64,000 bases of DNA from the NCBI RefSeq assembly GCF_000226565.1, contig NC_016041.1, positions 2,604,001-2,668,000 of the forward strand, written 5' to 3'. The position numbers and the translations under genes are program-made. The DNA comes from Glaciecola nitratireducens FR1064. GTDB taxonomy: Bacteria; Pseudomonadota; Gammaproteobacteria; Enterobacterales; Alteromonadaceae. Of this stretch, positions 1-10,091 are shown one piece after another. Position 1 is the first letter of the stretch; every line of letters begins with the position of its first letter. A model generated the notes under the pieces. The model did no database searches. It was not told the origin of the DNA and saw only the letters and a list, made by a program, of their open reading frames with translations.

Positions 1-916
1 TACCTAACTTAGCTCTGAACGTGGGTAAGTCCTCAATCAACACCGTCACTGTATCGGGCATATCAATCGGAATAATGTCACCTTTTTCAAAATTCATGAG
101 CCGTTCTAGCGTCACGGTAATATCGAGCAAGTGAGTGGTCAAACCCACCTTCACATCCATAATTTCATCACGCAGTGCTTTGCTCCACCTGAAATCAGTA
201 TCTTCTTTGTCGTTTTGCACACCGGCGTCAAGTAACTCGCGAATTGGCTCCAACATCGAATAAGGTAACGAAATATGGAAGTCACCGCCGCCGCCGTCAA
301 GCTCAATATGAAAAGAACTGATCACGACAACCTCTGTAGGGCTGACAATATTCGCCATTGCAGGGTTTACTTCAGAATCTAAATACTCAAAAGACACGTC
401 CATGACAGGTCCCCAAGCTTCTTTATAATCCTCAAAGATGAGCTTTAGCAACATCTGTATGATTCGGCGCTCGGTTGGCGTGAACTCACGCCCTTCAATT
501 TTTGCATGGTAACGGCCGTCACCGCCAAAGAAGTTATCTACCATGATGAAGACCAGTCTGGCTTCCATAGTAATCAGTCCCGTTCCTTTCAGTGGACGGA
601 AACGCACCATGTTTAAGCTGGTAGGGACAAATAATGTGTGGATATATTCACCGAACTTAATCATTTGAATGCCATTAATAGATACTTCCGCCGAACGGCG
701 CATCATATTAAAGAGACTCACTCGCATATGCCGAGCAAACCGTTCATTCACGATTTCCAGCGTTGGCATACGTCCGCGAACAATCCGATCTTGAGAAGAA
801 AAATCGTACTCCATAGCCGAGCCGTCATTCTCGACCTCCTCGATTTCTTCTTCTTCAACATCGTCAACGCCGTGGAGTAGCGCGTCAATTTCGTCTTGTG
901 ATAATAAATCGCTCAC
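1..916 (-). CDS. fliM: flagellar motor switch protein FliM (C-terminus cut by window edge)
   Basis: FliM is the C-ring switch subunit that binds phospho-CheY and links FliG to FliN. About 305 codons are visible. The protein opens with the CheY-binding peptide LSQDEIDALL, followed by an acidic linker, the middle CheC-like domain and most of the C-terminal SpoA domain; the last readable residues are PTFRAKLG. The start is GTG at 916; an ATG that overlaps it runs straight into a stop, so GTG is the only sensible choice. The gene follows fliL by 87 bp in the fliE-to-fliM operon. The missing C-terminus lies off the left edge. Confidence 0.95.
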   Translation of the reverse strand, partial: MSDLLSQDEIDALLHGVDDVEEEEIEEVENDGSAMEYDFSSQDRIVRGRMPTLEIVNERFARHMRVSLFNMMRRSAEVSINGIQMIKFGEYIHTLFVPTSLNMVRFRPLKGTGLITMEARLVFIMVDNFFGGDGRYHAKIEGREFTPTERRIIQMLLKLIFEDYKEAWGPVMDVSFEYLDSEVNPAMANIVSPTEVVVISSFHIELDGGGGDFHISLPYSMLEPIRELLDAGVQNDKEDTDFRWSKALRDEIMDVKVGLTTHLLDITVTLERLMNFEKGDIIPIDMPDTVTVLIEDLPTFRAKLG

Positions 917-1003
917 ATTAATTCTCGTTTTTGCTTACTCAATATTATGAGTAACTTAATTAACTAACCGTAAATATAGCGGCTTTCGCAGATTGGTCTA
1001 TTC

Positions 1004-1522
1004 TTACTGAATAACAAAACCTGTAAACAGCACTTGCTCAACAACCGTCGATTTTTCGAGCTCTCTCATTACTTGACGCACCTGAGAGGTCGCTCGTTCT
1101 TTTAATTCAACTTTGCCAACGTCGGTCACTAGATCATCAGCATTCGACGCACTAAACACTTGCAGCAGAGTACCTTCGATCATAGGAATATGCCGCTTTG
1201 CCAACTCTTCATTGGCTATACCACGCACCATCAACTGCACTTCAATTTGGACAATCCGTTCACGAGCCACGCCGGGCGCATTAAACGTGAAGGGTCTGGG
1301 CATAGCAACATACAAAGCTTGCCCCTCTGCTGGCGCAGCACTTTCAACAGCGTCATTTTGCACTGCACCCGCTTCGCCTTCCACTACCGTAACTTCGTCA
1401 CCCATGAACAAGAAGAAATATGCACCAGCACCACCGGCTAATAAGACGACAACAATAATAATAAGCATTAACTTGCTTTTCTTTTTACCGCCTTCTTCAA
1501 TTTTTAACTCTTCATCTGCCAT
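1004..1522 (-). CDS. fliL: flagellar basal body-associated protein FliL
   Basis: FliL is an inner-membrane protein that surrounds the stator units and supports torque. The 172 residues show the usual plan: a short acidic and lysine-rich cytoplasmic tail, one transmembrane helix at about residues 18-40 followed by a low-complexity linker, and a periplasmic FliL domain ending in VLFTGFVIQ. The gene lies between fliK (185 bp upstream) and fliM in the normal order. Length and architecture are typical. I see no convincing promoter in the spacer to fliK, so it is probably co-transcribed with the operon. Confidence 0.93.
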   Translation of the reverse strand: MADEELKIEEGGKKKSKLMLIIIVVVLLAGGAGAYFFLFMGDEVTVVEGEAGAVQNDAVESAAPAEGQALYVAMPRPFTFNAPGVARERIVQIEVQLMVRGIANEELAKRHIPMIEGTLLQVFSASNADDLVTDVGKVELKERATSQVRQVMRELEKSTVVEQVLFTGFVIQ

Positions 1523-1707
1523 GTGACTTTTCTCTCATATTGGTATTTGGGTGCCTATACATAGAAGGCGCTTCTACAACTTGGTAAGCGCTGCTGTCAG
1601 AATTGTGTCAACGCGCCGTCAATAAACTTACGGCTAATTATACGCCTTTTCTTTGACAGTGTTTTTGTCTTTTTTGCGCCGTTTTTACGTCATTTTCACA
1701 TTCGTCA

Positions 1708-3990
1708 TCAAGCGTAGTAATCAATCCCGCCTATTCTGCCACCGTTGATACGTTGCTCAATAACCGCACCATTATCATTTAAGCCGTCATCGCCTATCTG
1801 TTGATCTGCATGTTGCCCATCGTTTTGTAAACCATCTTGCGATTGTTGTGCCAAATTGCTCGAAGCGTTTGAATTATTTGCAAGACTGCCTTGTTCGGCT
1901 TGTCCATCACGTCCGCGACTCTCTTGCTCAACGGAGGATTGGCCTAGTTCAATGCCTTGCTCTTCAAGCATTTCACGCAATCTTGGAGTCGCTTGATCAA
2001 GCGCTTCACGAGCTTGCTGCGACTGCACAACAAAACTTACTGAGGCGGAATCACCCGACAAGTTAACTTTAATGTTCATACCGCCAAGATCAGGTGGATC
2101 TAACCTAATTTCAGCACTGATATTTCGACTATTCACCATCCAGCGAACTTTTTCAGTTAGCTGTTGCTGGCCTTCAGGCTTAAAAATATTGACTCCTTTA
2201 TCACTCGCCGTCGTTTGCTGAGCTAATCTCGTACTTTCAATTTGCTGTTGTGCGACTTCTTTTATCCCCTGAACTTCATTCAGGCCCGTATTTAAGTAAT
2301 TCTGTTGTTGATTGCTCTGATTTAATGACGTTGCAGCCGCCAAAATATTGCTGACTTGATTCAGCTGCTTTTCCAGAGCAGTGTCAGTATTACCCGTTAC
2401 TTTCACATCAGCGGCAGCGAGCGCATCAGTAACTAAACTTTTTAAATCGATACCAGGCTCTCTGCCTAGTTTTAATTGCTCTTTCATTTCTTTAACACCA
2501 GCCTGCAGTGCGGCAATGAATTCAGTCGATTTACCTTCTGTTTTTAATTCAGATATGACTGATTCTACGCGCTTCGCGATATTATCAATCGCGCTGCTTT
2601 CAGCTTCAGGCGGTAATTTTGCTAGCAGTTCAGTTTGCTTTTTAGTTGATGCTTTATCGACTGGCACAAACAGAGGAGATTCATTGGTTTTTTCAGTTTT
2701 CTCTGGTATTACCTTTGCCTGTTGAGACAAAGTGGCGTTAAGCTGCTCAGTTTCGAGATCGGTCAAATCAGCAGCTTTAGTCTCTGCTGATCCTAGTGGC
2801 TTGGGGACTAAATTTTCATCCGTTTTTATGTTGCTTAAATCAAGAGCGGACGTTTCCTGCGTACTCATTTGTGCATCAACAAGAGCATCTGTCAGTTCGA
2901 TAGATTGACCAAGCACACTCTCACTCTCACTCTCACTCTCAATACTTAACTCGTCGCTCGCTGTTTCATGAGGTATTGGAACAACATATTCATCGTTTGG
3001 TATCTTTGTTGATGCTTGCAAGAAATCCTTGAGTAAATCGGCGTCTTTGAGCGACGCTGCGGATTCATCCTGGACCATAGGGCTAGTATCTTTCTCTTCT
3101 TTCACCATTAACTGGTTCAAAAGTTTTGCAATTGCGGTATCGAGTTCTGCCATGGCTTCGCTGTTTAAGCCTAACGATTCGTCTGCATTGCCGCCTGCCG
3201 CGTTAATTAAAGTGGCTAACTCTTCTTCTGTTAGCCTTATCTCTAAAAACTCAGGATCGGCTCCGGTATTTATTGCGTCAACTGCAGCTGTATTTCCGCT
3301 ATCTTGCGTTTTATTTTCCGACGTTAACGATGCGATTGTTTGTGCAAAGATATCAAGCTTTGATTCTTTATCCTCAACATACAAATCATTAGGAATGACA
3401 TCTTTGGATTCTGATAAATCTTTAACTTGATTCACATAGGAAACCCAATCAAAGTCATCTGTAATATTCTCAGCTTTTAGGCTTGGGTCTGTTGATTCTT
3501 TCTTTGCGTTGGCGCTAAGCTCATTATGATTAATGAGGGCAGCTTCGCCATGCTCTTCTGCGTCCGCGGTATTCAGTTCAGTTTTTGCAGTCGCAATATA
3601 TTGGTTTTTCTCAGTAATGTCGGTTTGCTGACGCGCTTTATCTTCAGCCTTCGTTTCTGCCATTTCTTTGTTACGCTGAATAGTACGTTGTTCTTCATTC
3701 GCTTCATCTATGCTGTTTTGGCGAACTTCGTTGGCGTTATCCTGCGCGTCGCTTTGCTTGCTGCGATCAGATTTCGCGGATGCTCGGTCTGCATCCTGTC
3801 GCGCATTATTACCTGAAGATCGACTGGATTGCTCTTGTTTAGCGAGCGCTTCTTCAAAGGCACTTTTCTGAGCGCTGTTTTCGAATGATGAACTGCTTGC
3901 GTCGCGAGATACCGCTGAAGACAACTTAACGTCTTCAAATGGTAGTTTGTTAGCGGCAATACTTGTTTGAGTAGTGGCAAATTGTTGCAT
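1708..3990 (-). CDS. fliK: flagellar hook-length control protein FliK
   Basis: FliK is a secreted molecular ruler that stops hook growth and switches export specificity. At 760 residues it is longer than enteric FliK (about 400) but within the range of marine gammaproteobacteria. The first 600 residues are low-complexity, rich in Ser, Glu, Ala, Lys and Gln, as expected of the extended ruler part. The C-terminal switch domain at about 610-700 has the conserved SAEIRLDPPDLGGMNIKV-type segment. A Gln/Asn-rich tail follows. A four-copy hexanucleotide repeat at 2917-2940 encodes alternating Ser-Glu. Position between fliJ and fliL supports the call. Confidence 0.92.
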   Translation of the reverse strand: MQQFATTQTSIAANKLPFEDVKLSSAVSRDASSSSFENSAQKSAFEEALAKQEQSSRSSGNNARQDADRASAKSDRSKQSDAQDNANEVRQNSIDEANEEQRTIQRNKEMAETKAEDKARQQTDITEKNQYIATAKTELNTADAEEHGEAALINHNELSANAKKESTDPSLKAENITDDFDWVSYVNQVKDLSESKDVIPNDLYVEDKESKLDIFAQTIASLTSENKTQDSGNTAAVDAINTGADPEFLEIRLTEEELATLINAAGGNADESLGLNSEAMAELDTAIAKLLNQLMVKEEKDTSPMVQDESAASLKDADLLKDFLQASTKIPNDEYVVPIPHETASDELSIESESESESVLGQSIELTDALVDAQMSTQETSALDLSNIKTDENLVPKPLGSAETKAADLTDLETEQLNATLSQQAKVIPEKTEKTNESPLFVPVDKASTKKQTELLAKLPPEAESSAIDNIAKRVESVISELKTEGKSTEFIAALQAGVKEMKEQLKLGREPGIDLKSLVTDALAAADVKVTGNTDTALEKQLNQVSNILAAATSLNQSNQQQNYLNTGLNEVQGIKEVAQQQIESTRLAQQTTASDKGVNIFKPEGQQQLTEKVRWMVNSRNISAEIRLDPPDLGGMNIKVNLSGDSASVSFVVQSQQAREALDQATPRLREMLEEQGIELGQSSVEQESRGRDGQAEQGSLANNSNASSNLAQQSQDGLQNDGQHADQQIGDDGLNDNGAVIEQRINGGRIGGIDYYA
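2917..2940. repeat. hexanucleotide repeat ACTCTC x4 inside fliK
   Basis: Four perfect head-to-tail copies of ACTCTC on the plus strand encode a Ser-Glu run in FliK. The six-base unit keeps the frame, so copy-number change would alter ruler length by two residues and not switch the gene off. Confidence 0.9.
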
Positions 3991-4107
3991 AATACTAATT
4001 TCATCCTGACCGTTTAATTCGGGTTTGTTTAAATTTAATCAATAATTACAACAACTTGAAATATTTTAAACAAATGCTTATAGGATGTTTTGCAAGGGCT
4101 GTACCAA

Positions 4108-4560
4108 CTAGCGCAGAACCGGACCTCTGCGAACGAATTTTTGAATGGCAATTTCGTCAAACATCTGTTGTTCTGCGCGAGATTCGACGGCAATCGCGTC
4201 TTTTGTTTTGGATGCAATCAACATTTCAATGGCTTTACGGCGCTTTTGCTGGTCGAGCCACTGACGTTTGCGCTGATCAGCAACTAAAACGGCTTGACTG
4301 ACAAACTGAATTTGTTGTTCACAGGCTCGGTCGAGTTTTGCGACAAATGATAGGTGCTGATGCAGCTGCTTTGCTTCAACGCCAAGTTTGCCTTTTTGTT
4401 GAATGAGCTTAAGGTAATCGAGACGATATTGCTCAAGGCCGCTTAGTTTCTGCTGGTTATCCTGCAGGTTCTTTGCAGCAAATTGGTAATTTTGCGCCAG
4501 CTTCTGTTCTTTTTTGATTTCAAGTTCAGCAACCATTTGTAACTGTTTTAAATTACTCAT
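4108..4560 (-). CDS. fliJ: flagellar export protein FliJ
   Basis: FliJ is the small coiled-coil protein that inserts into the FliI hexamer and promotes export-gate opening. The 150 residues are almost entirely predicted helix with many Gln, Lys, Leu and Glu residues (for example NLQDNQQKLSGLEQYRLDYL), matching family length and composition. It lies 63 bp after fliI and 117 bp before fliK, the standard position. Sequence identity in this family is low, so the call rests on coiled-coil character, size and context together. Confidence 0.88.
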   Translation of the reverse strand: MSNLKQLQMVAELEIKKEQKLAQNYQFAAKNLQDNQQKLSGLEQYRLDYLKLIQQKGKLGVEAKQLHQHLSFVAKLDRACEQQIQFVSQAVLVADQRKRQWLDQQKRRKAIEMLIASKTKDAIAVESRAEQQMFDEIAIQKFVRRGPVLR

Positions 4561-4623
4561 TGTGATTGCTTATGTTGATTTTTCATTGGCTGGTGCTATC
4601 CACTAAAGTATTCATTTGCTTTA

Positions 4624-5991
4624 CTACCTAGGCTGTTGGGCTTTCTGCCCATGTGCTGACGCTGCATTGAGTCCACCGTTTAATGTGCCCATTGACTCAA
4701 CACATTTCTCAAACGAAATCACTTGTCCCATCGTTTGTTGTAAAAATGCATTGATCGCGGGCTCAGCTGCAATCGATAAATCAATTCTATTGTCAGTGCC
4801 GCGTGCATAGGCACCAATGCTAATGAGATCTTTATTTTGCTGGTAGGTTGAATAGACTTGTTTAATATTGCGCGCTTGAAGCACGTGCTCTTCATTCACT
4901 ACCTGCGGCATAACGCGGCTGATTGATGATTCGATATCAATGGCCGGATAGTGTCCCGACTCGGCTAAACGGCGCGAAAGAACAATATGACCATCTAAAA
5001 TTGCGCGTGCTGAATCAGCGATAGGATCTTGTAAATCATCACCCTCGGTCAATACCGTATAAAAAGCGGTAATAGACCCCTGCAGCTCTGTACCGTTACC
5101 TGCTCGTTCGACCAAGGCAGGTAGTTTTGCAAATACTGACGGTGGATATCCTTTGGTAGCAGGCGGTTCCCCAATGGCTAGGGCTATTTCTCTCTGCGCC
5201 ATTGCGTATCTTGTTAAAGAATCAACTAGCAACAATACATCTTTACCTTGATCTCTGAAGTACTCAGCAATGGTCACAGCAGCTTCACAGCCTTTTAAGC
5301 GCATCAATGGCGAGGTATCTGCAGGAGCCGCAACAACAACAGCCTTTTCTCGCTCTTCGGCAGTCAAAATATCTTGGATAAATTCTTTTACTTCTCGGCC
5401 GCGTTCGCCAATGAGGCCAACCACAACAACATCAGCGGTAGTTCCGCGCGTCATCATGCCCATCAATACACTTTTACCTACACCACTGCCTGCAAATAAT
5501 CCCATTCGCTGGCCTTTGCCCACGGTTAACACGGTATTAATAGCACGCACACCAACATCAAGCGGTTGATTAACAGGTTTACGAGTTAAAGGATTAATCG
5601 GAGGAGGCGTTAATGAAGCTGTTTGTTTGCATTTTATCGGCCCTTTGCCATCGAGGGGTTCACCATTGGCATCAATCACCCGACCTAATAGCTCATCACC
5701 TACAGCGAGTCCGTTATCATGCGATAAAGGCTGAACACGTGAACCAGGAACAATACCCTTAACTGATTCTGTTGGCATTAAATAGGTAACATCGCCAGAA
5801 AAGCCAACAACTTCAGCTTCAATTTGGCCTCGACTTGTTTGCACTAAACAACGTCCACCCACGGGCACTTGGCAACCTACGGCTTCTAGGGTCAACCCTA
5901 CGCCTCTAATCAACTTACCAGAAGAAATAGCCACAGCTTTCGGAACCTGTTCTTGCAATTGCTTTATTTTATCAGCTATTGCGAGGGTCAT
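4624..5991 (-). CDS. fliI: flagellum-specific ATPase FliI
   Basis: FliI is the ATPase of the flagellar type III export apparatus, homologous to the F1 beta subunit. At 455 residues it is full length. Visible features are the N-terminal beta-barrel, Walker A GSGVGKS at about 168-174, a Walker B region [19 protein letters not shown], and the C-terminal helical domain. The start overlaps the end of fliH by 20 bp, which suggests translational coupling of the ATPase with its regulator FliH. Nothing is missing. Confidence 0.97.
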   Translation of the reverse strand: MTLAIADKIKQLQEQVPKAVAISSGKLIRGVGLTLEAVGCQVPVGGRCLVQTSRGQIEAEVVGFSGDVTYLMPTESVKGIVPGSRVQPLSHDNGLAVGDELLGRVIDANGEPLDGKGPIKCKQTASLTPPPINPLTRKPVNQPLDVGVRAINTVLTVGKGQRMGLFAGSGVGKSVLMGMMTRGTTADVVVVGLIGERGREVKEFIQDILTAEEREKAVVVAAPADTSPLMRLKGCEAAVTIAEYFRDQGKDVLLLVDSLTRYAMAQREIALAIGEPPATKGYPPSVFAKLPALVERAGNGTELQGSITAFYTVLTEGDDLQDPIADSARAILDGHIVLSRRLAESGHYPAIDIESSISRVMPQVVNEEHVLQARNIKQVYSTYQQNKDLISIGAYARGTDNRIDLSIAAEPAINAFLQQTMGQVISFEKCVESMGTLNGGLNAASAHGQKAQQPR

Positions 5992-6784
5992 GATGCAATC
6001 CTTGGGCGTTTAGAAATTGGGTAAATACATCGGTTGTTCTGCGTTCAATTGACATGTCAACGGCGTTGTTTTGCGTACTAAGCTCACAACCACCGCGCTC
6101 AATAATTGGATTCTCAATCAGCTTCCAATTGTTTTCGGCAATTGCTTCGTCGCCAAAATGTCCCTTGACCATGGCGACATCAACGGGGTGCATTTGAAAT
6201 TGATACTGACTTTCTTGGATCGGAAGCACTTTAATGCCTTCGCTTATGGCGCTTAATAGCACGTCATTTTGCGTGGTAACTTCAACATTAATAACCGCTT
6301 TTGCTAATTTTACAGCAAGGATAACGAGTTCTTTTTCCAGCTCTTGGTTCACTTGCGCCAATGGATTAGCAGCTTGTTCTATAATAGATTGCCAACTTCT
6401 TGCTAACTCGTCCATTTGCTCTTGACCCGCCAACATGCCGTCGGCTAGACCTTGCTCCTTACCCTCAATGCTGCCTTTTTCAAGTCCTTCTTGATTGCCT
6501 TCTGCAAAACCGGTGTCGAAGCCTTGCTGCTTACCCAAAGCAAAACCCTCGTCATAAGCGGCAGCTCTGATTGCTTCAATGTCTTTGGCTGTAAGCGGCT
6601 TAATTTCTTCTTCCACTTCTGGCGGTTCGTACTTCCACGTGCGCGCTTTGTTCAAGGCATTTGTTGTATTACTTTGCACATCAGAATTTACGCTTGGCAA
6701 ATCCCACGTTTTGGCGTCATTAAAAGACTCATTTGAGCTCACTTTAATTGATTGTGCTTGTGGCTTGCTGCTTGAAGTACTCAT
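5972..6784 (-). CDS. fliH: flagellar assembly protein FliH
   Basis: FliH dimers bind FliI and dock it to the C ring. The 270-residue protein has a variable N-terminus, a glycine-repeat segment at about residues 75-120 with successive GxxxG spacings ([14 protein letters not shown] and following), then the C-terminal domain resembling a fused V-ATPase E/G stalk. Its ATG shares a base with the fliG stop codon (TAATG), and its end overlaps fliI by 20 bp, so fliG, fliH and fliI look translationally coupled. Confidence 0.93.
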   Translation of the reverse strand: MSTSSSKPQAQSIKVSSNESFNDAKTWDLPSVNSDVQSNTTNALNKARTWKYEPPEVEEEIKPLTAKDIEAIRAAAYDEGFALGKQQGFDTGFAEGNQEGLEKGSIEGKEQGLADGMLAGQEQMDELARSWQSIIEQAANPLAQVNQELEKELVILAVKLAKAVINVEVTTQNDVLLSAISEGIKVLPIQESQYQFQMHPVDVAMVKGHFGDEAIAENNWKLIENPIIERGGCELSTQNNAVDMSIERRTTDVFTQFLNAQGLHHDPRNS

Positions 6785-7827
6785 TAGACGAATTCTTCAC
6801 CGCCGCCACCGCCTAGCATGACTTCACCGGCATCAGCTAATCGTCGAGCAATAGACAGAATTTCTTTTTGTGCCGCTTCAACTTCACTCAAGCGTACAGG
6901 CCCCATGGCCTCCAAATCATCGAGCAACATTTCAGCGGCCCGTTTGGACATATTGCCAGTAATTTTGTTACGCAGCTCTTCATCAGCGCCTTTAATGGCT
7001 TTCATTAAGCTTTCTTGTTGAGTTTCACGCAGTATCGCTTGAATACCTCTGTCGTCAACGTCAATCAAATTATCGAATACAAACATTAGATCCTGAATCT
7101 GCTGGCTCATCTCTTCATCAGTTTCACGGATTGCATCCATTAACTGGCCTTCGATATTTGTATCAAGGTAATTCATTATGTTCGCGGCAGATTTCAGTCC
7201 GCCCATCTTCGCAGCTTGCGCGCCGGCTTGACCAGCAAACTGTTTCTCCATGATTTCGTTGAGCTCCTGCAATGCTGCTGGCTGCACTTCTTCAAGATTG
7301 GCAACACGCATCAATAAGTCTAAGCGTACTTTTTCAGGAAACTGCGCCAAAATTTCGGCAGATTGCTCTGGCTCAAGATAAGACATAACAATCGTTTGTA
7401 TTTGCGGGTGTTCGTTACGAATAATGGTGGCTACTTGCTTGGAATCCATCCATTTCAGTGACTCCAGACCTTTAGCACCGCTGCCAGTGAGTATTTGGTC
7501 AAGTAGATGGGCAGCCTTGTCTTCGCCTAGCGCGGAAGTCAATGCTCTGCGCACAAAGTCTTGACTCTTGAAGCCAATGGTCGAGTAATTTTGAATTTCG
7601 TCTATAAAATGCGTATGCACAGCCGTAATTTTGTCCTGCGTCATGTCATCCATAGCCGCCATCGCAGAGCCTAAAGCTTGCACTTGTTTAGGCTCCAAGA
7701 ATTTTAAAATTTGTGCTGCATCATCTTCTGTTAGGCTCAATAATAAAATGGAGGCTTTTTCTACGCCCTCTAGTTTATTGACGTCATACTTTGGTGTTTT
7801 TTCTTTTTCAACAACTGCTTCAGCCAT
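6784..7827 (-). CDS. fliG: flagellar motor switch protein FliG
   Basis: FliG is the rotor component that contacts the stator and transmits torque. The 347 residues cover the N-terminal FliF-binding domain, the middle domain with its EHPQ motif (NEHPQIQTIVMSYL), and the C-terminal domain carrying charged torque residues in DLMFVFDNLIDVDDRGIQ. The C-terminus GGGGEEFV is usual for the marine gammaproteobacterial form. It starts 12 bp after fliF and ends one base into fliH. Full length and intact. Confidence 0.97.
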   Translation of the reverse strand: MAEAVVEKEKTPKYDVNKLEGVEKASILLLSLTEDDAAQILKFLEPKQVQALGSAMAAMDDMTQDKITAVHTHFIDEIQNYSTIGFKSQDFVRRALTSALGEDKAAHLLDQILTGSGAKGLESLKWMDSKQVATIIRNEHPQIQTIVMSYLEPEQSAEILAQFPEKVRLDLLMRVANLEEVQPAALQELNEIMEKQFAGQAGAQAAKMGGLKSAANIMNYLDTNIEGQLMDAIRETDEEMSQQIQDLMFVFDNLIDVDDRGIQAILRETQQESLMKAIKGADEELRNKITGNMSKRAAEMLLDDLEAMGPVRLSEVEAAQKEILSIARRLADAGEVMLGGGGGEEFV

Positions 7828-7839
7828 AAATTTTACTCC

Positions 7840-9534
7840 TTATTCGTCCTGTAATAGCCAGCCACGAACCACTTGTGCTGATAATTCAGGCTCATTGGCA
7901 ACGAGAGCACGTACGGCTTTTAACACATCTTCGTCTTTGCGTAAATTAGGTAACATTAATGAACCATCAGCGGCAAAACCTACCTGTGACTCATCAAATT
8001 CATCGTTTAGGATGGCTAACGGATCTTCACCTAAATCTAGATCAGATTCATCGAACTCATTATCTGCAATGTTGTTCTCAGGGAAGATAAGTTTCATGAG
8101 CATTGGTCTAACCACAAAGAAAATCAGAATAATAATGACCAGTGCGCCCAACACTAACTTGAGTATAGGCATAAAACGGTCTTGTTCCCAGAAAGGTGTT
8201 TCTTTTATTTCGCCCATATCAATTCTGTTAAACGGAATGCTCACCACTTCAAGTGAATCTCCTCGAGTCACATCAAAACCAATGCCTCCCTGCAGCAAGC
8301 GACGAATGTTGAGTACTTGCTCTTGACTCATTGGCGCACTTGTAACGGTGCCATCAGCTGCTGTGACAGATGAATGGTCAACTGCTACGGATACACTCAA
8401 GCGTCGAATAACACCGGTTTGCTGTTTAGTGTGACTAATTGTTGTATCTAATTCGTAATTGCGAGTTTGTTCTTTGCTATTACTGCCTGGTAGTGGCGCT
8501 CCATTGCCGGCCCCGACTGCATTTTCAGGGATAGTAGCGTCCATTGGCGGTTGATTTGATAAGGCGCCAGGAATACCAGCAATAACGTTACCTACATTAC
8601 TTTGTTCGGAAATCATTTCGCTTCGAACAGCAGGCAAATCTGGGTTGTAGCGACGCTGGGTCTGCTCCGTTGCTGTAAAATCCATGGTTACATCAGCTTG
8701 TGCTGTGTAGTTTCCTAGCCCTAAAACAGGAATTAAGATGGAATCAATTTTTTCCATATATTCCGCTTCACGTCTTTTTTCTAACTCGTATTCTTTGCGA
8801 GCAGCTGATGCGCCGGCATCTTGAGATCCTGAATTAAGTAAGCGACCATTGTTGTCTGTTACCGTTACTTTGCTCGGTTCCATGCCCTGCACCGCTGAAG
8901 CGACGATATCTACAATAGAATCTACTTCTTGAGCGCTAACAACATTACCACGACTCGCCGTTACTACTACAGTTGCACTGCCTTTTTTCTCTCTGCGAGC
9001 AAACACATTCTCTTTAGGTAAAGCTAGCAAAACGCGTGCTTTCCCAATACCGTTCATATCTTCTATTGTGCGCGCAATTTGTTGTTCTCGAGCATGTTTC
9101 AATCGCTCCATCTCAACCCGTTGGCTGACTCCAAAACCCATATCTTGCATAATAATATCGGTGCCTTGCGAGGCTTCATTGCTAATCCCTTGGCGCGCCA
9201 TGCCAAATTTTGCGTCATTAAATTGTTCTTCAACGACGTAAACCGTATTTCCTTCAAGCTTGTATTGGATTTCGCTTTGATCAAGAAAGTCTAAAGTTTC
9301 AATGAGCTCTTGAGTAGGCATTTGTGCCAATGGACGATACGTCGGCTCCTTTGACCAAAGAAAGACAAAAATGGCAATAACGATACAAATAACCAAGGTG
9401 ACTACTAAGGTAATTTGACGCACCATTTCAGTCGTACCTAACTGGTCCATAAGAGTCGGTTTGCTTTCAACCGAATCATCCATGCCGTCAAGACTGTTGG
9501 AGAGTGTTAATTCTGTGCTTGTTGCTTCAGCCAC
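7840..9534 (-). CDS. fliF: flagellar MS-ring protein FliF
   Basis: FliF forms the inner-membrane MS ring, the base on which the rod, switch and export gate assemble. The 564-residue protein has a first transmembrane segment at about residues 38-62, the periplasmic ring-building motifs (including PTQELIETLDFLDQSEIQYKL, shown here in part as LIETLDFLDQ), a second transmembrane segment at about 457-478, and the acidic C-terminal tail that binds FliG. It follows fliE by 11 bp and precedes fliG by 12 bp. Confidence 0.97.
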   Translation of the reverse strand: MAEATSTELTLSNSLDGMDDSVESKPTLMDQLGTTEMVRQITLVVTLVICIVIAIFVFLWSKEPTYRPLAQMPTQELIETLDFLDQSEIQYKLEGNTVYVVEEQFNDAKFGMARQGISNEASQGTDIIMQDMGFGVSQRVEMERLKHAREQQIARTIEDMNGIGKARVLLALPKENVFARREKKGSATVVVTASRGNVVSAQEVDSIVDIVASAVQGMEPSKVTVTDNNGRLLNSGSQDAGASAARKEYELEKRREAEYMEKIDSILIPVLGLGNYTAQADVTMDFTATEQTQRRYNPDLPAVRSEMISEQSNVGNVIAGIPGALSNQPPMDATIPENAVGAGNGAPLPGSNSKEQTRNYELDTTISHTKQQTGVIRRLSVSVAVDHSSVTAADGTVTSAPMSQEQVLNIRRLLQGGIGFDVTRGDSLEVVSIPFNRIDMGEIKETPFWEQDRFMPILKLVLGALVIIILIFFVVRPMLMKLIFPENNIADNEFDESDLDLGEDPLAILNDEFDESQVGFAADGSLMLPNLRKDEDVLKAVRALVANEPELSAQVVRGWLLQDE

Positions 9535-9545
9535 GAGTTACTTCC

Positions 9546-9872
9546 TTAAACTGGCATGTTCATTATAGTTTTGTAGGCTTCAAGTACTTTATTGCGCACT
9601 TGCATCGTTGCTTCAAAAGCAATGCCTGACTTCTCTTTAGCAATCATCACGTCAGCTAGGCTTAAATTTGGGTCGCCCATATCGAAAGATTTTTGCATAT
9701 CTCGCGACTCTTTTTGCAGACCGTTAACGTTGTTTAGCGCTTGGCTGAGCATGTCAGAAAATTCGCTTGCAGACCCATTGCCTTGAATTGCTGGCACATC
9801 CATCTTAAGCGGCTTGATATCGCCAACCATCGCTTGCATTTCTTGGTAGATAGCATTTGCTTTAATGTCCAT
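9546..9872 (-). CDS. fliE: flagellar hook-basal body complex protein FliE
   Basis: FliE joins the MS ring to the proximal rod and is the first exported rod component. The 108-residue protein matches family length and ends with the conserved FEATMQVRNKVLEAYKTIMNMPV-type segment. I place the start at the ATG at 9872, eight bases after AGGGG; a GTG one codon upstream is less likely. It is first in the fliEFGHIJKLM operon and has a sigma-54 promoter about 55 bp upstream at 9928-9943. Confidence 0.95.
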   Translation of the reverse strand: MDIKANAIYQEMQAMVGDIKPLKMDVPAIQGNGSASEFSDMLSQALNNVNGLQKESRDMQKSFDMGDPNLSLADVMIAKEKSGIAFEATMQVRNKVLEAYKTIMNMPV

Positions 9873-9927
9873 CACACAACCCCTAGTGTCATAATTTTGA
9901 AGAAATCACTTCGTCTAAGGTCGATTT

Positions 9928-9943
9928 TGCAATTACAGTGCCA
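9928..9943 (-). promoter_or_regulatory. sigma-54 promoter of the fliE operon
   Basis: On the minus strand the sequence TGGCACTGTAATTGCA matches the RpoN consensus TGGCAC-N5-TTGCA exactly, including the GG/GC spacing. It lies about 55 bp upstream of the fliE ATG, as expected for a gene under the RpoN/FlrC cascade. Confidence 0.9.
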
Positions 9944-10007
9944 ATTTATTTAATTCAATTAATTCAATGAGTTGGGTTTTTATTTTTAAGAAGGATTTTT
10001 AGGTGAC

Positions 10008-10035
10008 AAAAAAATGCCGCTAAAGGTTAGCGGCA
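10008..10035 (-). terminator. Rho-independent terminator after flrC
   Basis: An 8 bp perfect stem (TGCCGCTA / TAGCGGCA, loop AAGGT on the plus strand) is followed, reading on the minus strand, by seven T residues. It lies 57 bp beyond the flrC stop and separates flrBC transcription from the fliE promoter. Confidence 0.9.
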
Positions 10036-10091
10036 AATAGGGATTGACATCCTGTCTGTAGTGCTCACAAAAAAGCATGTTGGGAAAGGGC

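Noticed and set aside
3526-3816. Plus-strand frames opposite fliK and other long minus-strand genes
   Set aside because: They are shadows of strong, family-supported minus-strand genes.
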